A stretch of DNA of 20,896 bases, taken from NCBI GenBank assembly GCA_964407165.1, contig CAYOUJ010000044.1:1-20896 (forward strand), given 5' to 3'. Source of the stretch: CAZPKH01 sp964407165. Its GTDB lineage: Bacteria > Bacteroidota > Bacteroidia > Bacteroidales > Muribaculaceae. The notes under the pieces are model-generated. The model saw nothing but the letters and a program-made list of their open reading frames with translations. It had not been told where the DNA came from and did not search any database. The position numbers were made by a program, and so were the translations under genes. Below are positions 6,330 to 15,578 of the stretch, one piece after another (within the stretch, counting starts at the first letter, position 1; each line of letters starts with the position of its first letter).

Positions 6330-9300
6330 ATGCCACCGATCAGGGCTGCAATACGCAAAGGCGCACGCATAGCGATGCGCGTGGTGATGATTATCATACT
6401 GATAATCATCTTGCTACCCATCATCTTGTACATACCGCCGGTGCAGACGCTGGTCAAGAACGTGGCATGCGACATCGTGCGTGACAAAACGGGAATGGAC
6501 ATTCAGGTGGAGCGGCTGCGCGTGCGCTTCCCGCTGAAGGTCGACCTGCAGGGCGTCACAGTCATAGAGAAAGACGCTGCCCCGGGCGACACGATGGTTC
6601 GTGCCCGAAGCGCGGCGGTCGACGTGGCCTTCTGGCCGCTGCTGCGCCTCGACATACGCGCCACGGGCATAGACCTCAGCGATGTGCACTACCAGCTCGG
6701 CACCCCCGACAGCCTGCTGTATCTCACCGCCGACGTCGACCGCGCGACGGTGACCGACGCACAAGTCGACCTCAAAAAGGGTTTCATCGACGCCTCGCAC
6801 GCGCGGCTGAGCGGCGCGCGCGTCAACCTCGACATCCGCGAGGACACGACCGCCACGCCGCCCGACACCACTCACTCGATGCCGTGGTATATCCACGCCA
6901 GTGACATACGCCTCGACAGCGTCACATACACGATGACCCTCGAGGGCGTCATCGACTCCATCGGCGCCTTCATCCCCTCGGCCGTGCTTGACGACGGCGT
7001 GGTAGACATGGCGCAGAAGCGCATCCATGCAACGTACATACAGATAGAAGGTGTCAGGGCCGCGTACATTTATCCCGCCATGTCAGCCCCCCCCATCTCC
7101 CCCCCAGGGGGGGGGGCGACCTTAGCTCTTGGCTCCCATGTCACAACCCCTACAAGCCTGGAAGCCCCACCCCTTGGGGGGGGGATGGGGGGGGCTTGGA
7201 CCATCACCGCAGACTCGCTGCGGCTCACGGCCGACTATGCGCTGTATGCCCTGACGGGCCACGCACGGCCTTTGCCAGGTCTCGACCTCGACTATCTGCA
7301 AGCCACCGGCATAACCATCGCCGTCGACTCGTTCTACAACCGCGGCACGGCGGTGACCGTGCCCGTCGCAGACCTGCAGGGCACCGAGCGCTGCGGGCTG
7401 ACGGTGACGGGACGCGGCCTGTTCAAGATGGCCGACGAGCGGCTCAACCTCACCGACTTCCTCATCACCGCCGGAGCCTCGCAGCTCAACGTCACCTCGG
7501 CGATGCTCGAGGTGCCGGAGGACGTGGAGGGTATCGGCGACTTCGCCCTGCGCGCCGATGCGCGGGTGTATGTTTCTGACGTGCTGAAAGCTTACCCTGA
7601 CTTCGCGGGGTTGCTGAAGCCGATGGCGTCGGCTGCGCCGCTCACCGCGAGCGCCGACCTGGCGGGGTCGATGGCCAGGGTTGACGTCCGCAAGTTTGCC
7701 CTCAGCGCCTTCAACTCCATGACGCTCAACGCCTCGGGCACGGTGAGCACTCTCGACGACCCCGAGCGGCTCGCGGGCAAGATCACCCTCGACGGGCGCG
7801 TGACCGACGGCTCGCTGCTGACACGGTTTCTACCCGAGGGGCTGCGAGTGCCGACGATGACCCTCGCGGGCAACGTCGACTATGCCCCCGGGGCCATCAC
7901 CGGCGACCTCAAGGGCACAGCCAACAACGGATCCTTGGCCCTCGACGCCCGATGGGTGGCACGCGCGGAGAGCTACGACGTGGACGCCGACCTTGACGCC
8001 TTCCCCGTCGACGCGTTCATGCCATCGCTGGGCGTAGGCCCCGTCACGGCCACCGTCCATGCCCACGGACACGGCTACAACCCGATGAAGGCGACGACGC
8101 AGATGGACATCGACCTCGACGTCCGCGAGCTGACATACAAGGGCCGGGAGATGAGCCCGCTGACGCTGACGGCCACGGTGGCTGACGCTCGCGCGACGGG
8201 CAGCATCGACTCGTATGCCCCCCTGGCCGACCTGACTATGGACTTCGACGCCACCCTTGGAGACGCATACACCTGGAGCCTCACGGGCGACATCCGGCAG
8301 CTCGACCTGACGGAGCTTCACCTGATGGCCGACACCTGCTCCGGCTCGACAAGCATCAACACCACAGGCACATACAATCCACACACCGGCGACCTCGACG
8401 CCACGCTGGAGCTGTCGGACCTTATGTGGCAATACCAGAGCTACACCTTCGCCGCCGCGGAGGCCTCGGCCAGGGTGACCACCACGGCGCAGAGCGTGGA
8501 GGCGCACATCGTCAACACCGACTTCAACCTCAACCTGGCCACCCGCTGCGGCCTCGACTCGCTGCTGGCCTACGCCGACGCGCTGCCGGCGACGCTTGAT
8601 AGCATCATGACGCGCCACCGCGTGGACGTGGAGTCGCTGCAGCGGTCAGTGCCCCCGATGGAGGTGGTGCTCACCATGGGGCAGCACAACATGGCATATC
8701 GACTAATAGAGGACTCCGGCATCACCTTCGAGCACCTGCAGCTGAGCCTGCGCAACGACTCGCTGCTGAGCCTCGACACGCGCATCGCCGACCTGACGGC
8801 CGGCGGCACCAACCTCGACTCCATCAGCATCTCCGCCTCGCAGCGCGGCAATACATTAATCTATAACGTCGACGTCAACAACGCCCCCGGGACACTCGAC
8901 AACTTCGCCCACGTGCGCCTCAACGGATTCGTGAGCGACAACCGCCTCAGCGGCTACGTCGACCAGCACAACCTGCAAGGGCAGCAGGGGTTCAGCTTCG
9001 GCATCCTGGCGTCGATGGACTCCTCCGTCATCACCGCGCGGATGGTGCCGACGACGCCGACGATAGCCTACCGCAAGTGGACTCTCAACGAAGACAACTA
9101 CGTAAGCTACGACCTCGCCGACAATCGCCTGCATGGCGACATACACCTGACGGACGGCAACTCGTCGCTGCGGCTGTTCACCTCCGGCACGGGCGCGGAA
9201 GGCGACCCTGAGGACCTTGTGGCCAACATACAGAACCTGCAAATCTCCGACTATCTCGCCCTGTCACCGTTCGCCCCGCCCATGTCGGGGCTGCTGTCGG

Positions 9301-11180
9301 CCGACATACACTTCCAGTATGCCGACGAGATACTCACAGGCAAGGGTTACGCCTCGCTCAACAACTTCACTTACGACCGCCGGCGCGTGGGCGACATAGG
9401 CGTGGGGCTCGACCTGGCCACCGACCCCTCGACCGGCTTCATCAAGGCCGACGCCGGCGTGTGGATAGACTCGGTAAAGACCATGACCTTCAGCGGCGTG
9501 GTCAACGACTCGACGGGCACCACGCCTCTCGACCTCGACTTTGAGATCATCCACCTGCCGCTGACGGTAGTCAACCCCTTCCTGCCCGCCGATGTCGTGA
9601 AACTCGGTGGCACGCTCGACGGGCAGATGTGCGTGACCGGCACCCCTGTGCAGCCGCGGTTCAACGGCTACGTGGCCTTCAACAAAGCGACCGCCACTGC
9701 GGTGATGGCGCGCCAGGAGTTCACCTTTGACAACGCGCACATACCGGTGGAGGACAACGTGGTGCGCCTCGACAGCTTCGCCATCCGCGGCGCCAACGAG
9801 AACCCACTGCTAATCAACGGTCTCGTGGACCTCGGCAGCCTAACCGACATGAGCCTCGACCTGACATTGGAGGCGCGTAACATGCAGGTGATCAACTCGA
9901 CCCGCGGACGCGGGGCCGACGTATACGGCAAGGGGTGGATCAACCTCGACGGGCGCGTGCACGGCAACATGCGCATGATGTTCGTGCAGGCCGACCTGAC
10001 GCTGCTCGCCGGCTCCAACGTCACCTACGTGATGGCCACCGACGCCTCCACGGCGCTGACTAACACCTCCGACGCCGACATGGTGCACTTCGTGCAGTTT
10101 GCCGACACAGCCGCTGTCAGCGCCGCCGACGTGATAGAAACCGACGAGATGGCGCTCATACTCAGCGCCACGGTCAACGTGCAAAACAACACCGTCATCA
10201 ACGTCGACCTCTCGGCCGACGGCAACAACAAGGTGCAGCTCGACGGCAACGGCCAGCTCACCTACACCATGTCGCCCGTCAACGACGGGCGCCTCACCGG
10301 CCGCTACACCATCTCCTCAGGATTCGTGCGCTACACCCCGCCGCTGATGTCGGAGAAGCTGTTCAACTTCACCGAGGGGAGCTACGTGCTCTTCAACGGC
10401 GACATGATGAACCCGACGCTCAGCCTAAGCGCCGTCGACGAGGTCAAGGCCAACGTCACCCGCTCGGGCGAGAACTCGCGCCTGGTGAACTTCGACGTGA
10501 GCGTGAGCGTCACAGGCACCCTGGAGAACATGAACGTGGAGTTTGACCTCAGCACCCGCGACGACATCACCGTCAGCAACGAGTTGGCATCGATGAGCGC
10601 CGACCAGCGCGCCTCGCAGGCGATGAACATGCTGCTCTACGGCGTATACCAGGGCAACAACGGCACCTCCGCCAACTCTAATATCGGCGGCAACATGCTC
10701 TACTCCTTCGTCGAGTCGACCCTCAACAACTGGATGGCCAACAACATCAAGGGCGTGGACATCAGCTTCGGCATCGACCAGTATGACAAGACTTACGACG
10801 GCTCGACCAGCACCGCCACCAACTACAGCTACCACGTGTCGAAGACGCTGTTCAACGACCGATTCAAGATAGTGGTCGGCGGCACTTATTCCACCGACAA
10901 CGAAGGTTCTGACGAGTCGGTGGCCGAGACGCTGTTCAACGACATCTCCGCCGAATACATGCTCAACAAGTCGGGTTCCATGTATGTGCGCATCTTCCGC
11001 AAGACCGGCTACGAGAGCATTCTCGAAGGCGAGGTGACGCAGACGGGCGTGGGCTTCGTCTATCGCAAGCGCCTCAACCGGCTGGGCGATATGTTCAAGT
11101 TCCTGCGGCACCTGCGGCGCAAGAACAAGGATGAGGGGATGCGTATGGCGCCCGTCGACGAAACCGTAACTGAAGAGTAA
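6330..11180 (+). CDS. tamB: Translocation and assembly module protein TamB (DUF490)
   Basis: This is a very large (1616 aa) AsmA/TamB-type envelope protein with one N-terminal membrane anchor (residues 17-35), a long repetitive beta-rich periplasmic region, and the conserved C-terminal TamB domain (about residues 1200-1580, including NFTEGSYVLFNGDMMNPTL). TamB proteins span the periplasm and work with an Omp85 partner in outer-membrane protein insertion or lipid transport. Here the partner, tamL, begins 33 bp downstream. The start at 6330 leaves a basic stretch before the membrane segment; ATG 6375 is an alternative. Residues about 252-290 (rich in Pro, Gly and Ala) come from a C/G-tract palindrome at 7085-7196 that looks inserted in frame. 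Promoter TACCTTTG at 6199-6206. Confidence 0.93.
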   Translation: MPPIRAAIRKGARIAMRVVMIIILIIILLPIILYIPPVQTLVKNVACDIVRDKTGMDIQVERLRVRFPLKVDLQGVTVIEKDAAPGDTMVRARSAAVDVAFWPLLRLDIRATGIDLSDVHYQLGTPDSLLYLTADVDRATVTDAQVDLKKGFIDASHARLSGARVNLDIREDTTATPPDTTHSMPWYIHASDIRLDSVTYTMTLEGVIDSIGAFIPSAVLDDGVVDMAQKRIHATYIQIEGVRAAYIYPAMSAPPISPPGGGATLALGSHVTTPTSLEAPPLGGGMGGAWTITADSLRLTADYALYALTGHARPLPGLDLDYLQATGITIAVDSFYNRGTAVTVPVADLQGTERCGLTVTGRGLFKMADERLNLTDFLITAGASQLNVTSAMLEVPEDVEGIGDFALRADARVYVSDVLKAYPDFAGLLKPMASAAPLTASADLAGSMARVDVRKFALSAFNSMTLNASGTVSTLDDPERLAGKITLDGRVTDGSLLTRFLPEGLRVPTMTLAGNVDYAPGAITGDLKGTANNGSLALDARWVARAESYDVDADLDAFPVDAFMPSLGVGPVTATVHAHGHGYNPMKATTQMDIDLDVRELTYKGREMSPLTLTATVADARATGSIDSYAPLADLTMDFDATLGDAYTWSLTGDIRQLDLTELHLMADTCSGSTSINTTGTYNPHTGDLDATLELSDLMWQYQSYTFAAAEASARVTTTAQSVEAHIVNTDFNLNLATRCGLDSLLAYADALPATLDSIMTRHRVDVESLQRSVPPMEVVLTMGQHNMAYRLIEDSGITFEHLQLSLRNDSLLSLDTRIADLTAGGTNLDSISISASQRGNTLIYNVDVNNAPGTLDNFAHVRLNGFVSDNRLSGYVDQHNLQGQQGFSFGILASMDSSVITARMVPTTPTIAYRKWTLNEDNYVSYDLADNRLHGDIHLTDGNSSLRLFTSGTGAEGDPEDLVANIQNLQISDYLALSPFAPPMSGLLSADIHFQYADEILTGKGYASLNNFTYDRRRVGDIGVGLDLATDPSTGFIKADAGVWIDSVKTMTFSGVVNDSTGTTPLDLDFEIIHLPLTVVNPFLPADVVKLGGTLDGQMCVTGTPVQPRFNGYVAFNKATATAVMARQEFTFDNAHIPVEDNVVRLDSFAIRGANENPLLINGLVDLGSLTDMSLDLTLEARNMQVINSTRGRGADVYGKGWINLDGRVHGNMRMMFVQADLTLLAGSNVTYVMATDASTALTNTSDADMVHFVQFADTAAVSAADVIETDEMALILSATVNVQNNTVINVDLSADGNNKVQLDGNGQLTYTMSPVNDGRLTGRYTISSGFVRYTPPLMSEKLFNFTEGSYVLFNGDMMNPTLSLSAVDEVKANVTRSGENSRLVNFDVSVSVTGTLENMNVEFDLSTRDDITVSNELASMSADQRASQAMNMLLYGVYQGNNGTSANSNIGGNMLYSFVESTLNNWMANNIKGVDISFGIDQYDKTYDGSTSTATNYSYHVSKTLFNDRFKIVVGGTYSTDNEGSDESVAETLFNDISAEYMLNKSGSMYVRIFRKTGYESILEGEVTQTGVGFVYRKRLNRLGDMFKFLRHLRRKNKDEGMRMAPVDETVTEE
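7085..7196. repeat. C/G-tract palindromic insertion within tamB
   Basis: AGCCCCCCCCAT (7085-7096) is exactly complementary to ATGGGGGGGGCT (7185-7196). Pairing continues to 7111/7170 with only two G-T type positions, giving arms of 27 bp around a 58-bp centre. Each end also contains its own C-run/G-run hairpin. The length keeps the reading frame open, adding about 38 Pro/Gly/Ala-rich residues unlike the rest of TamB. No certain target-site duplication is seen. The C8, C7, G10, G9 and G8 runs could also slip during replication. Confidence 0.75.
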
Positions 11181-11207
11181 TCGACCACCCATCGATAATC
11201 AATCGAA
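11181..11207 (+). repeat. Phased TCGA repeat between tamB and tamL
   Basis: TCGA occurs at 11181, 11192 and 11203, an 11-bp period, filling the 33-bp gap between the tamB stop and the tamL start. It resembles the 10-bp-period tracts in the GT2 leader and before rubrerythrin. Confidence 0.5.
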
Positions 11208-11213
11208 GAAGAA

Positions 11214-13541
11214 ATGCGATTTAGCACAAAATATAACGCCCTGATATTGCTGCCGCTGACACTGCTGGTGATGGCGGCGGTGCTCGGCGCGTGCTCCACC
11301 ACGCGGCGCATACCGCAGGGCGAGCTGCTGTACACCGGCCTTAAGAAGGTGGAAGTTATCTCCCCCGTCGACTCCGGCGGGGCGCGAGGGCGCTGCCCCG
11401 CTCCCGTTGTCAGCGACCTGACAAGCGCCGTAAGTGTCAAGCCCAACAATGCCGTCACCGCCTCGTGGCGATACCCCTTCCCGCTGGGCCTGTGGGTGTA
11501 CAACAACTGGAACGACTCGGCCCGCGGCCTCAAGGGGTGGCTCTACCGCAAGCTGGTCAGCGAGCCGGTGCTCGTGAGCGACGTGCGCCCGGAGGTGCGC
11601 ACCAAGATGCTCGGGCAGATACTCGACCGCAACGGCTACTTCGACCACTCCGTCAGCTACACCCTCAACTACGGACGCAACCCCAAGAAGGCCTCCATCA
11701 CCTACACCATATCAACCGGCCCCGAATATCTGATAGACTCCGTGGCGCTCCTGCCCGACACCTGCCACCTCAACCATCTGATCGACTCGGTGGCGCGCCG
11801 TAGCACCTATTTCCGCCCCGGCTCGCGCTACTGCTCCGACTCGCTCAGCCAGTTGCGAGTAGACATCGCCAACGCCATGCGCAACCGCGGATACTACTTC
11901 TTCACCCCCTCATACGTGCAATACCTGGCCGACAGCACGCTCACACAACGGCGGATAGCCATGAAGCTCGACCTGGCCTCCGACATCCCCCCCTTCGCAC
12001 GCGAGCGCTACCGCACCGGCACCATTACCACCGTCATCCGCCGCAACCAGGGAGGCGGCACCGCCGACACCATGCACACCTCGCGCGGCGACGTGATAGT
12101 GATGCGGCCGACGCGCCTGCGCGACAGCCTCATACCGGAGTGCATAGCCATGCGCCCCGGTCGCTACCTGGCCGTGCGGCAGATGAACAACACGCAGACC
12201 TACCTCTCGCGCCTGGGCATCTTCAGCGCTATCGAGATCAACGCGCGGCCCGACACGACGGCCACCGTGCCCACGCTCAACGTCACCGTCGACTGCACCG
12301 TCGACAAGCCCCTCGAGGCGATGATAGAGGCCAACGTCAGCTCAAAGAGCAACTCATACCTCGGCCCGGGCCTGACGGCCACGGTGACCAACCGCAACGT
12401 CTTCGGCGGCGGCGAGCAATTGAGCGTTTCACTGTCCGGCTCATACGAGTGGCAGACGGGTCATCGCAGCAGCAATGTCGACAAGAGCCTGTTCAACAGC
12501 TACGAGGCCACGCTCACCGGCACACTCGCCTTCCCGCGCCTGCTCGCCCCGGGGTTCATACCGCGGCGCCGCCGCCAGCTCAACTGGACGCGCATTGCCC
12601 TGTCGGCCGACTTCCTCAACCGGCCCAAGTACTTCCGCATGGCCCAGTTCAACACCTCCTTCGGCTACGACTGGCGCGTGAGCCGACGCGTGACCAACTC
12701 GCTGACGCTGTTTAAATTGACATATACCAAGCTCATCAACACCACCGAGGAGTTTGACTCGATAATGTACAACAACCCAGCCATCTTCGAGAGCTTCAAG
12801 TCGCAGTATATCCCCCAGATGAGCTACACCTACAACTACTCGCGCGACCTCGACTCGCGCAACACGCTCGACGTCACCTTCACCGTCCAGGAGGCGGGCA
12901 ACATCTTCTGGAGCATCTACTCGCTCTGCGGCAAGCGCGGCGAGAAGGAGCTTTTCGGCACCCCCTTCTCGCAGTTTGTCAAGGGCACGCTGCAGCTGGT
13001 CTACGGCCACGACTTCGGGGGCGACAACTGGCTTGTGACGCGCGTGGCAGTAGGCGCCGCGCACGCTTACGGCAACTCCGACGAGGTGCCCTACAGCGAG
13101 CAGTTCTACTGCGGAGGCGCCAACTCGGTGCGCGCCTTCACCGTGCGCTCGCTCGGCCCCGGCAGCTACAAGCCGCCGAAAGACCTGATCAACGGCTACT
13201 TCGACCAGACGGGCACGTTCAAGTTCGAGGCCAACGTCGAATACCGCTTCCCCCTGCTCGGGCCGCTCCACGGCGCCCTTTTTGTCGACGCGGGCAACGT
13301 GTGGCTGCTCAAAAAGGATGAGTTCCGTCCCGGCGGCGAGCTGCGCGCGAGCACGTTCCTCAAAGACCTCGCCCTGGGCACCGGTGTGGGCCTGCGCCTC
13401 GACATCAGCATGCTCGTGCTCCGCGGCGACCTGGGCATCGGCATCCACGCCCCCTACGACACCGGCAAGTCGGGCTACTACAACATGACCTCCTTCGGCC
13501 GCTCACTGGCATTCCACCTCGCCATCGGCTATCCATTCTGA
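11214..13541 (+). CDS. tamL: Omp85-family lipoprotein TamL (TamA/BamA-like)
   Basis: The 775-aa protein is an outer-membrane Omp85 barrel that carries a lipoprotein signal, the arrangement of Bacteroidetes TamL. The signal is residues 1-26 with lipobox VLGAC and lipidated Cys27. Periplasmic POTRA-type sequence follows (about 40-350), then a C-terminal beta-barrel (about 400-775) ending in the aromatic GYPF typical of outer-membrane proteins. It is the expected partner of TamB, and the genes are 33 bp apart, so one operon is likely. GGARGRCPAP (residues 55-64) is encoded by a GC-rich segment (11376-11405) nearly identical to one arm of the palindrome in the Fur-family gene, so it looks like an inserted repeat remnant. 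The flanking VSDLxSAVxVKPNN and FPLGLWVYNNWN read as normal family sequence. Confidence 0.9.
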   Translation: MRFSTKYNALILLPLTLLVMAAVLGACSTTRRIPQGELLYTGLKKVEVISPVDSGGARGRCPAPVVSDLTSAVSVKPNNAVTASWRYPFPLGLWVYNNWNDSARGLKGWLYRKLVSEPVLVSDVRPEVRTKMLGQILDRNGYFDHSVSYTLNYGRNPKKASITYTISTGPEYLIDSVALLPDTCHLNHLIDSVARRSTYFRPGSRYCSDSLSQLRVDIANAMRNRGYYFFTPSYVQYLADSTLTQRRIAMKLDLASDIPPFARERYRTGTITTVIRRNQGGGTADTMHTSRGDVIVMRPTRLRDSLIPECIAMRPGRYLAVRQMNNTQTYLSRLGIFSAIEINARPDTTATVPTLNVTVDCTVDKPLEAMIEANVSSKSNSYLGPGLTATVTNRNVFGGGEQLSVSLSGSYEWQTGHRSSNVDKSLFNSYEATLTGTLAFPRLLAPGFIPRRRRQLNWTRIALSADFLNRPKYFRMAQFNTSFGYDWRVSRRVTNSLTLFKLTYTKLINTTEEFDSIMYNNPAIFESFKSQYIPQMSYTYNYSRDLDSRNTLDVTFTVQEAGNIFWSIYSLCGKRGEKELFGTPFSQFVKGTLQLVYGHDFGGDNWLVTRVAVGAAHAYGNSDEVPYSEQFYCGGANSVRAFTVRSLGPGSYKPPKDLINGYFDQTGTFKFEANVEYRFPLLGPLHGALFVDAGNVWLLKKDEFRPGGELRASTFLKDLALGTGVGLRLDISMLVLRGDLGIGIHAPYDTGKSGYYNMTSFGRSLAFHLAIGYPF
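11376..11405. repeat. Half copy of the Fur-gene palindrome inside tamL
   Basis: Positions 11377-11403 match arm 17566-17592 at 26 of 27 bases (one C/T difference). In tamL it is read as GG-ARGRC-PAP. In the Fur-family gene the same strand is read in another frame as AGREGAAPL. The shared DNA with differing translation points to a nucleic-acid repeat rather than a protein motif. Confidence 0.75.
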
Positions 13542-13603
13542 CCCCCTTATAAGTTTACTCAGTGTCTCTTTGTGCCACCCCCTCATTGTATGCCCCAATG
13601 GTC

Positions 13604-13659
13604 GGTAACTACTCAGTCCCCCACCAAGGCGCGCCTTGGTGAGGGACTGAATAGTTACC
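13604..13659. repeat. Long hairpin downstream of tamL
   Basis: Arms 13604-13630 and 13633-13659 (27 bp each, 2-nt centre) pair along their whole length except for two positions that become G-T pairs. The tip is CCAAGGC/GCCTTGG. No T-run follows. It may terminate the tam operon or be a further palindromic repeat. Confidence 0.7.
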
Positions 13660-14125
13660 CATGGTCGAAAAGGTCGTTAAAGTGTTTAAAAGTTCGCGTT
13701 AATGAATATTAAATTTTGTAAATCATCGGTTTTGAAACACATCCATCGCAACATGCTGTATTATTGCGAATTTAAATGAACCACCCCGGTGACGGGAGGG
13801 GTGTTTACATTAACATTAATCCTCTTTTATAAGCCTTGATTTTACATTTTTGCGAAAAAGTTGCACAAATGCGGCCCATCTGTGCACCAACCAAACGAAT
13901 AACGCAAAGGCGCCGACCCTAAAATGTTAATTGTTAAACGTTAACATGACAATTTATGGACCAATGTGACTTCAGCGCCAATTGCAAACAAATACTAATT
14001 TTTATGCACCACCGTTAAATTCGTGACGCAAAAGTTAACAAATGTGTGTTTCGGTAAATTTGTGTTTAGAAAAGTTGGAGTTTGTTCAAATTAACACAAC
14101 CGGCCTATTATCAACACTTTCGCAT
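13660..14125. other. AT-rich intergenic stretch without gene
   Basis: About 470 bp between the tam operon and the NlpC/P60 gene, clearly more AT-rich than its surroundings. It holds a CACCCC/GGGGTG hairpin (13782-13803) followed by TTT and a TGTTAA/TTAACA pair near 13924-13946. No convincing coding frame or known RNA family is visible. Confidence 0.5.
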
Positions 14126-14156
14126 TTGCCCGCGCAGCTTTTTTGTCGTACCTTTG
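14126..14156 (+). promoter_or_regulatory. Promoter of the NlpC/P60 gene
   Basis: TTG (14126-14128), 20 bp, TACCTTTG (14149-14156), preceded by an AT-rich upstream region. Predicted start near 14163, leader about 65 nt. Confidence 0.7.
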
Positions 14157-14228
14157 CAGCGTGAAACTTAACCCGCCACACTTCTTGCGGGATACAACCA
14201 ATCAGATAATACAGTCTCAATTTAAGAC

Positions 14229-14861
14229 ATGAAGATATTCAAACTTATTACCTCGGCTCTCTTTGCTGTCGCAGCCATCACCACCGCCAATGCACAGTGC
14301 CTCCCGGAGGCTCACAGCCAAAGCGCCGACACGTACCTCAACGATGCCATCGGCACCAGTTCTTTCCTCGACCAGGCTTTCGCCAACTCGCGTGCAGCCA
14401 CCCCCTTCGCACAGGTTATTGTAAATGACGACCTCGGCCAGCCTTTCAACAACGCTCTGGCCAACCGCATGGTCGACTATGCCGCCAAGTTCCTCGGCAC
14501 ACGCTACGTCTGGGGCGCCACCGGCCCGTCGTCGTTCGACTGCTCCGGCTTCACCAGCTACGTTTACCGCAACTTCGGCATCACCATCAACCGCACCTCC
14601 TCCATGCAGTACACCCAGGGCAAAGCCGTCCGCCAGGTGCGCGACATGCAACCCGGCGACCTGATGTTCTTCAGCTCCCGCCGCTCCGGCCCCGGCCGCG
14701 TAGGCCACGTGGCAATGGTGGTCTCCGTCGACCGCGAGAACGGCACCTGCACCTTCATCCACGCCTCCACCAAAAAGGGCGTGACCTATCAGAAGTTCCC
14801 CGACAATGGCTATTACTCAAACCATTACATCGGCGCCAAGCGCATCCTCGGCAACATCTGA
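14229..14861 (+). CDS. Secreted NlpC/P60 (C40) peptidase
   Basis: The 210-aa protein has a signal peptide (residues 1-22, cleavage after ANA) and an NlpC/P60 domain (about 80-205) that hydrolyses peptide links in peptidoglycan stems. The catalytic triad candidates are Cys105 in FDCSGF, His160 in VGHVAM and His178 in FIHAS. TRYVWGATGP and QPGDLMFF are family motifs. No SH3 or LysM domain is present. Residues 23-75 form a low-homology linker. The Cys after the cleavage site (Gln23-Cys24) is not in a good lipobox (TANAQC), so a soluble periplasmic form is more likely. It has its own promoter (14126-14156) and a downstream hairpin, so it is probably monocistronic. Confidence 0.9.
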   Translation: MKIFKLITSALFAVAAITTANAQCLPEAHSQSADTYLNDAIGTSSFLDQAFANSRAATPFAQVIVNDDLGQPFNNALANRMVDYAAKFLGTRYVWGATGPSSFDCSGFTSYVYRNFGITINRTSSMQYTQGKAVRQVRDMQPGDLMFFSSRRSGPGRVGHVAMVVSVDRENGTCTFIHASTKKGVTYQKFPDNGYYSNHYIGAKRILGNI

Positions 14862-14935
14862 TTCCCCCGACAGCGATCAATACATTTCCTATCGAGAATA
14901 AATAAGGAGAATCCATTCTGTTTATCCCATCAATA

Positions 14936-14967
14936 AGCCCGCAGCCGCTGACCAGCACCTGCGGGCT
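14936..14967 (+). terminator. Hairpin after the NlpC/P60 gene
   Basis: AGCCCGCAG (14936-14944) pairs perfectly with CTGCGGGCT (14959-14967), followed by AAATTATAA. It is a likely terminator for the peptidase gene although the following tract is mixed A/T. Confidence 0.55.
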
Positions 14968-14971
14968 AAAT

Positions 14972-15019
14972 TATAACTTATAACTTATAACTTATAGTTT
15001 ATAACTTATAGTTTATAAC
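14972..15019. repeat. AT-rich tandem repeat (ATAACTTATAGTTT units)
   Basis: Tandem ATAACTT/ATAGTTT units upstream of the phosphatase gene. Positions 14987-15019 (33 bp) match the reverse complement of 20813-20845 exactly. Confidence 0.8.
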
Positions 15020-15085
15020 GGCCGACAGGCAACCGATCATTATGGTGTGGCGCTGTGCGGCGCACTAAAAACTAAAAACTTGAAA

Positions 15086-15550
15086 ATGAAACATAAGATA
15101 CTCTTTGTGTGCCTGGGCAATATATGCCGGAGTCCGGCGGCCCAGGGCGTGCTGCAGCAAATAGTCGACGAGGCCGGCCAGGCCGACCGGTGGGAGATCG
15201 ACTCCGCCGGCATCGGATCGTGGCACGTGGGCGACCTGCCCGACCGCCGCATGCGCGTGCACGCCCGCCAAAGGGGCCTGGAGCTGACGCACCGTGCGCG
15301 CCAAGTGCGCGCGTGGGACTTTGACCGCTTCGACCTCATCGTGGCCATGGACGCGCAGAACGTCGCCGACCTGCGCGCCATCGCCCCGTCGCCCGAGGCC
15401 GAGCGCAAGATAGTGACCATGATGAGCTTCATTCCCGGCGCCAAGCACGACTACGTGCCCGACCCCTACTACGAGGGCGCCGAGGGCTTCGAGCTGGTGC
15501 TCGACCTGCTCCAGGACGCCTGCAGCGCACTGTACAAGTCTCTGAAATGA
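15086..15550 (+). CDS. Low-molecular-weight protein-tyrosine phosphatase
   Basis: The 154-aa cytoplasmic protein is of standard family length. The N-terminal P-loop CLGNICRS gives nucleophile Cys9 and Arg15 (C-x5-R), and DPYYEG near the C-terminus gives the general acid Asp126. SAGIGSWHVGDLPDRR is the usual conserved middle segment. It dephosphorylates phosphotyrosine or related phosphate esters; the physiological target is unknown. The start at 15086 places the P-loop at the normal position, and an upstream ATG at 15047 would add 13 residues encoded by AT-rich leader. The next gene follows after 28 bp, so the two probably share a transcript. No capsule or tyrosine-kinase gene lies beside it. 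Confidence 0.93.
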   Translation: MKHKILFVCLGNICRSPAAQGVLQQIVDEAGQADRWEIDSAGIGSWHVGDLPDRRMRVHARQRGLELTHRARQVRAWDFDRFDLIVAMDAQNVADLRAIAPSPEAERKIVTMMSFIPGAKHDYVPDPYYEGAEGFELVLDLLQDACSALYKSLK

Positions 15551-15578
15551 TTTCACGCCAATCCGGCATACAAAACCC

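Noticed and set aside
11060..11648. Minus-strand frames at the tamB/tamL junction
   Set aside because: They overlap two well-supported genes and show no motif or promoter.
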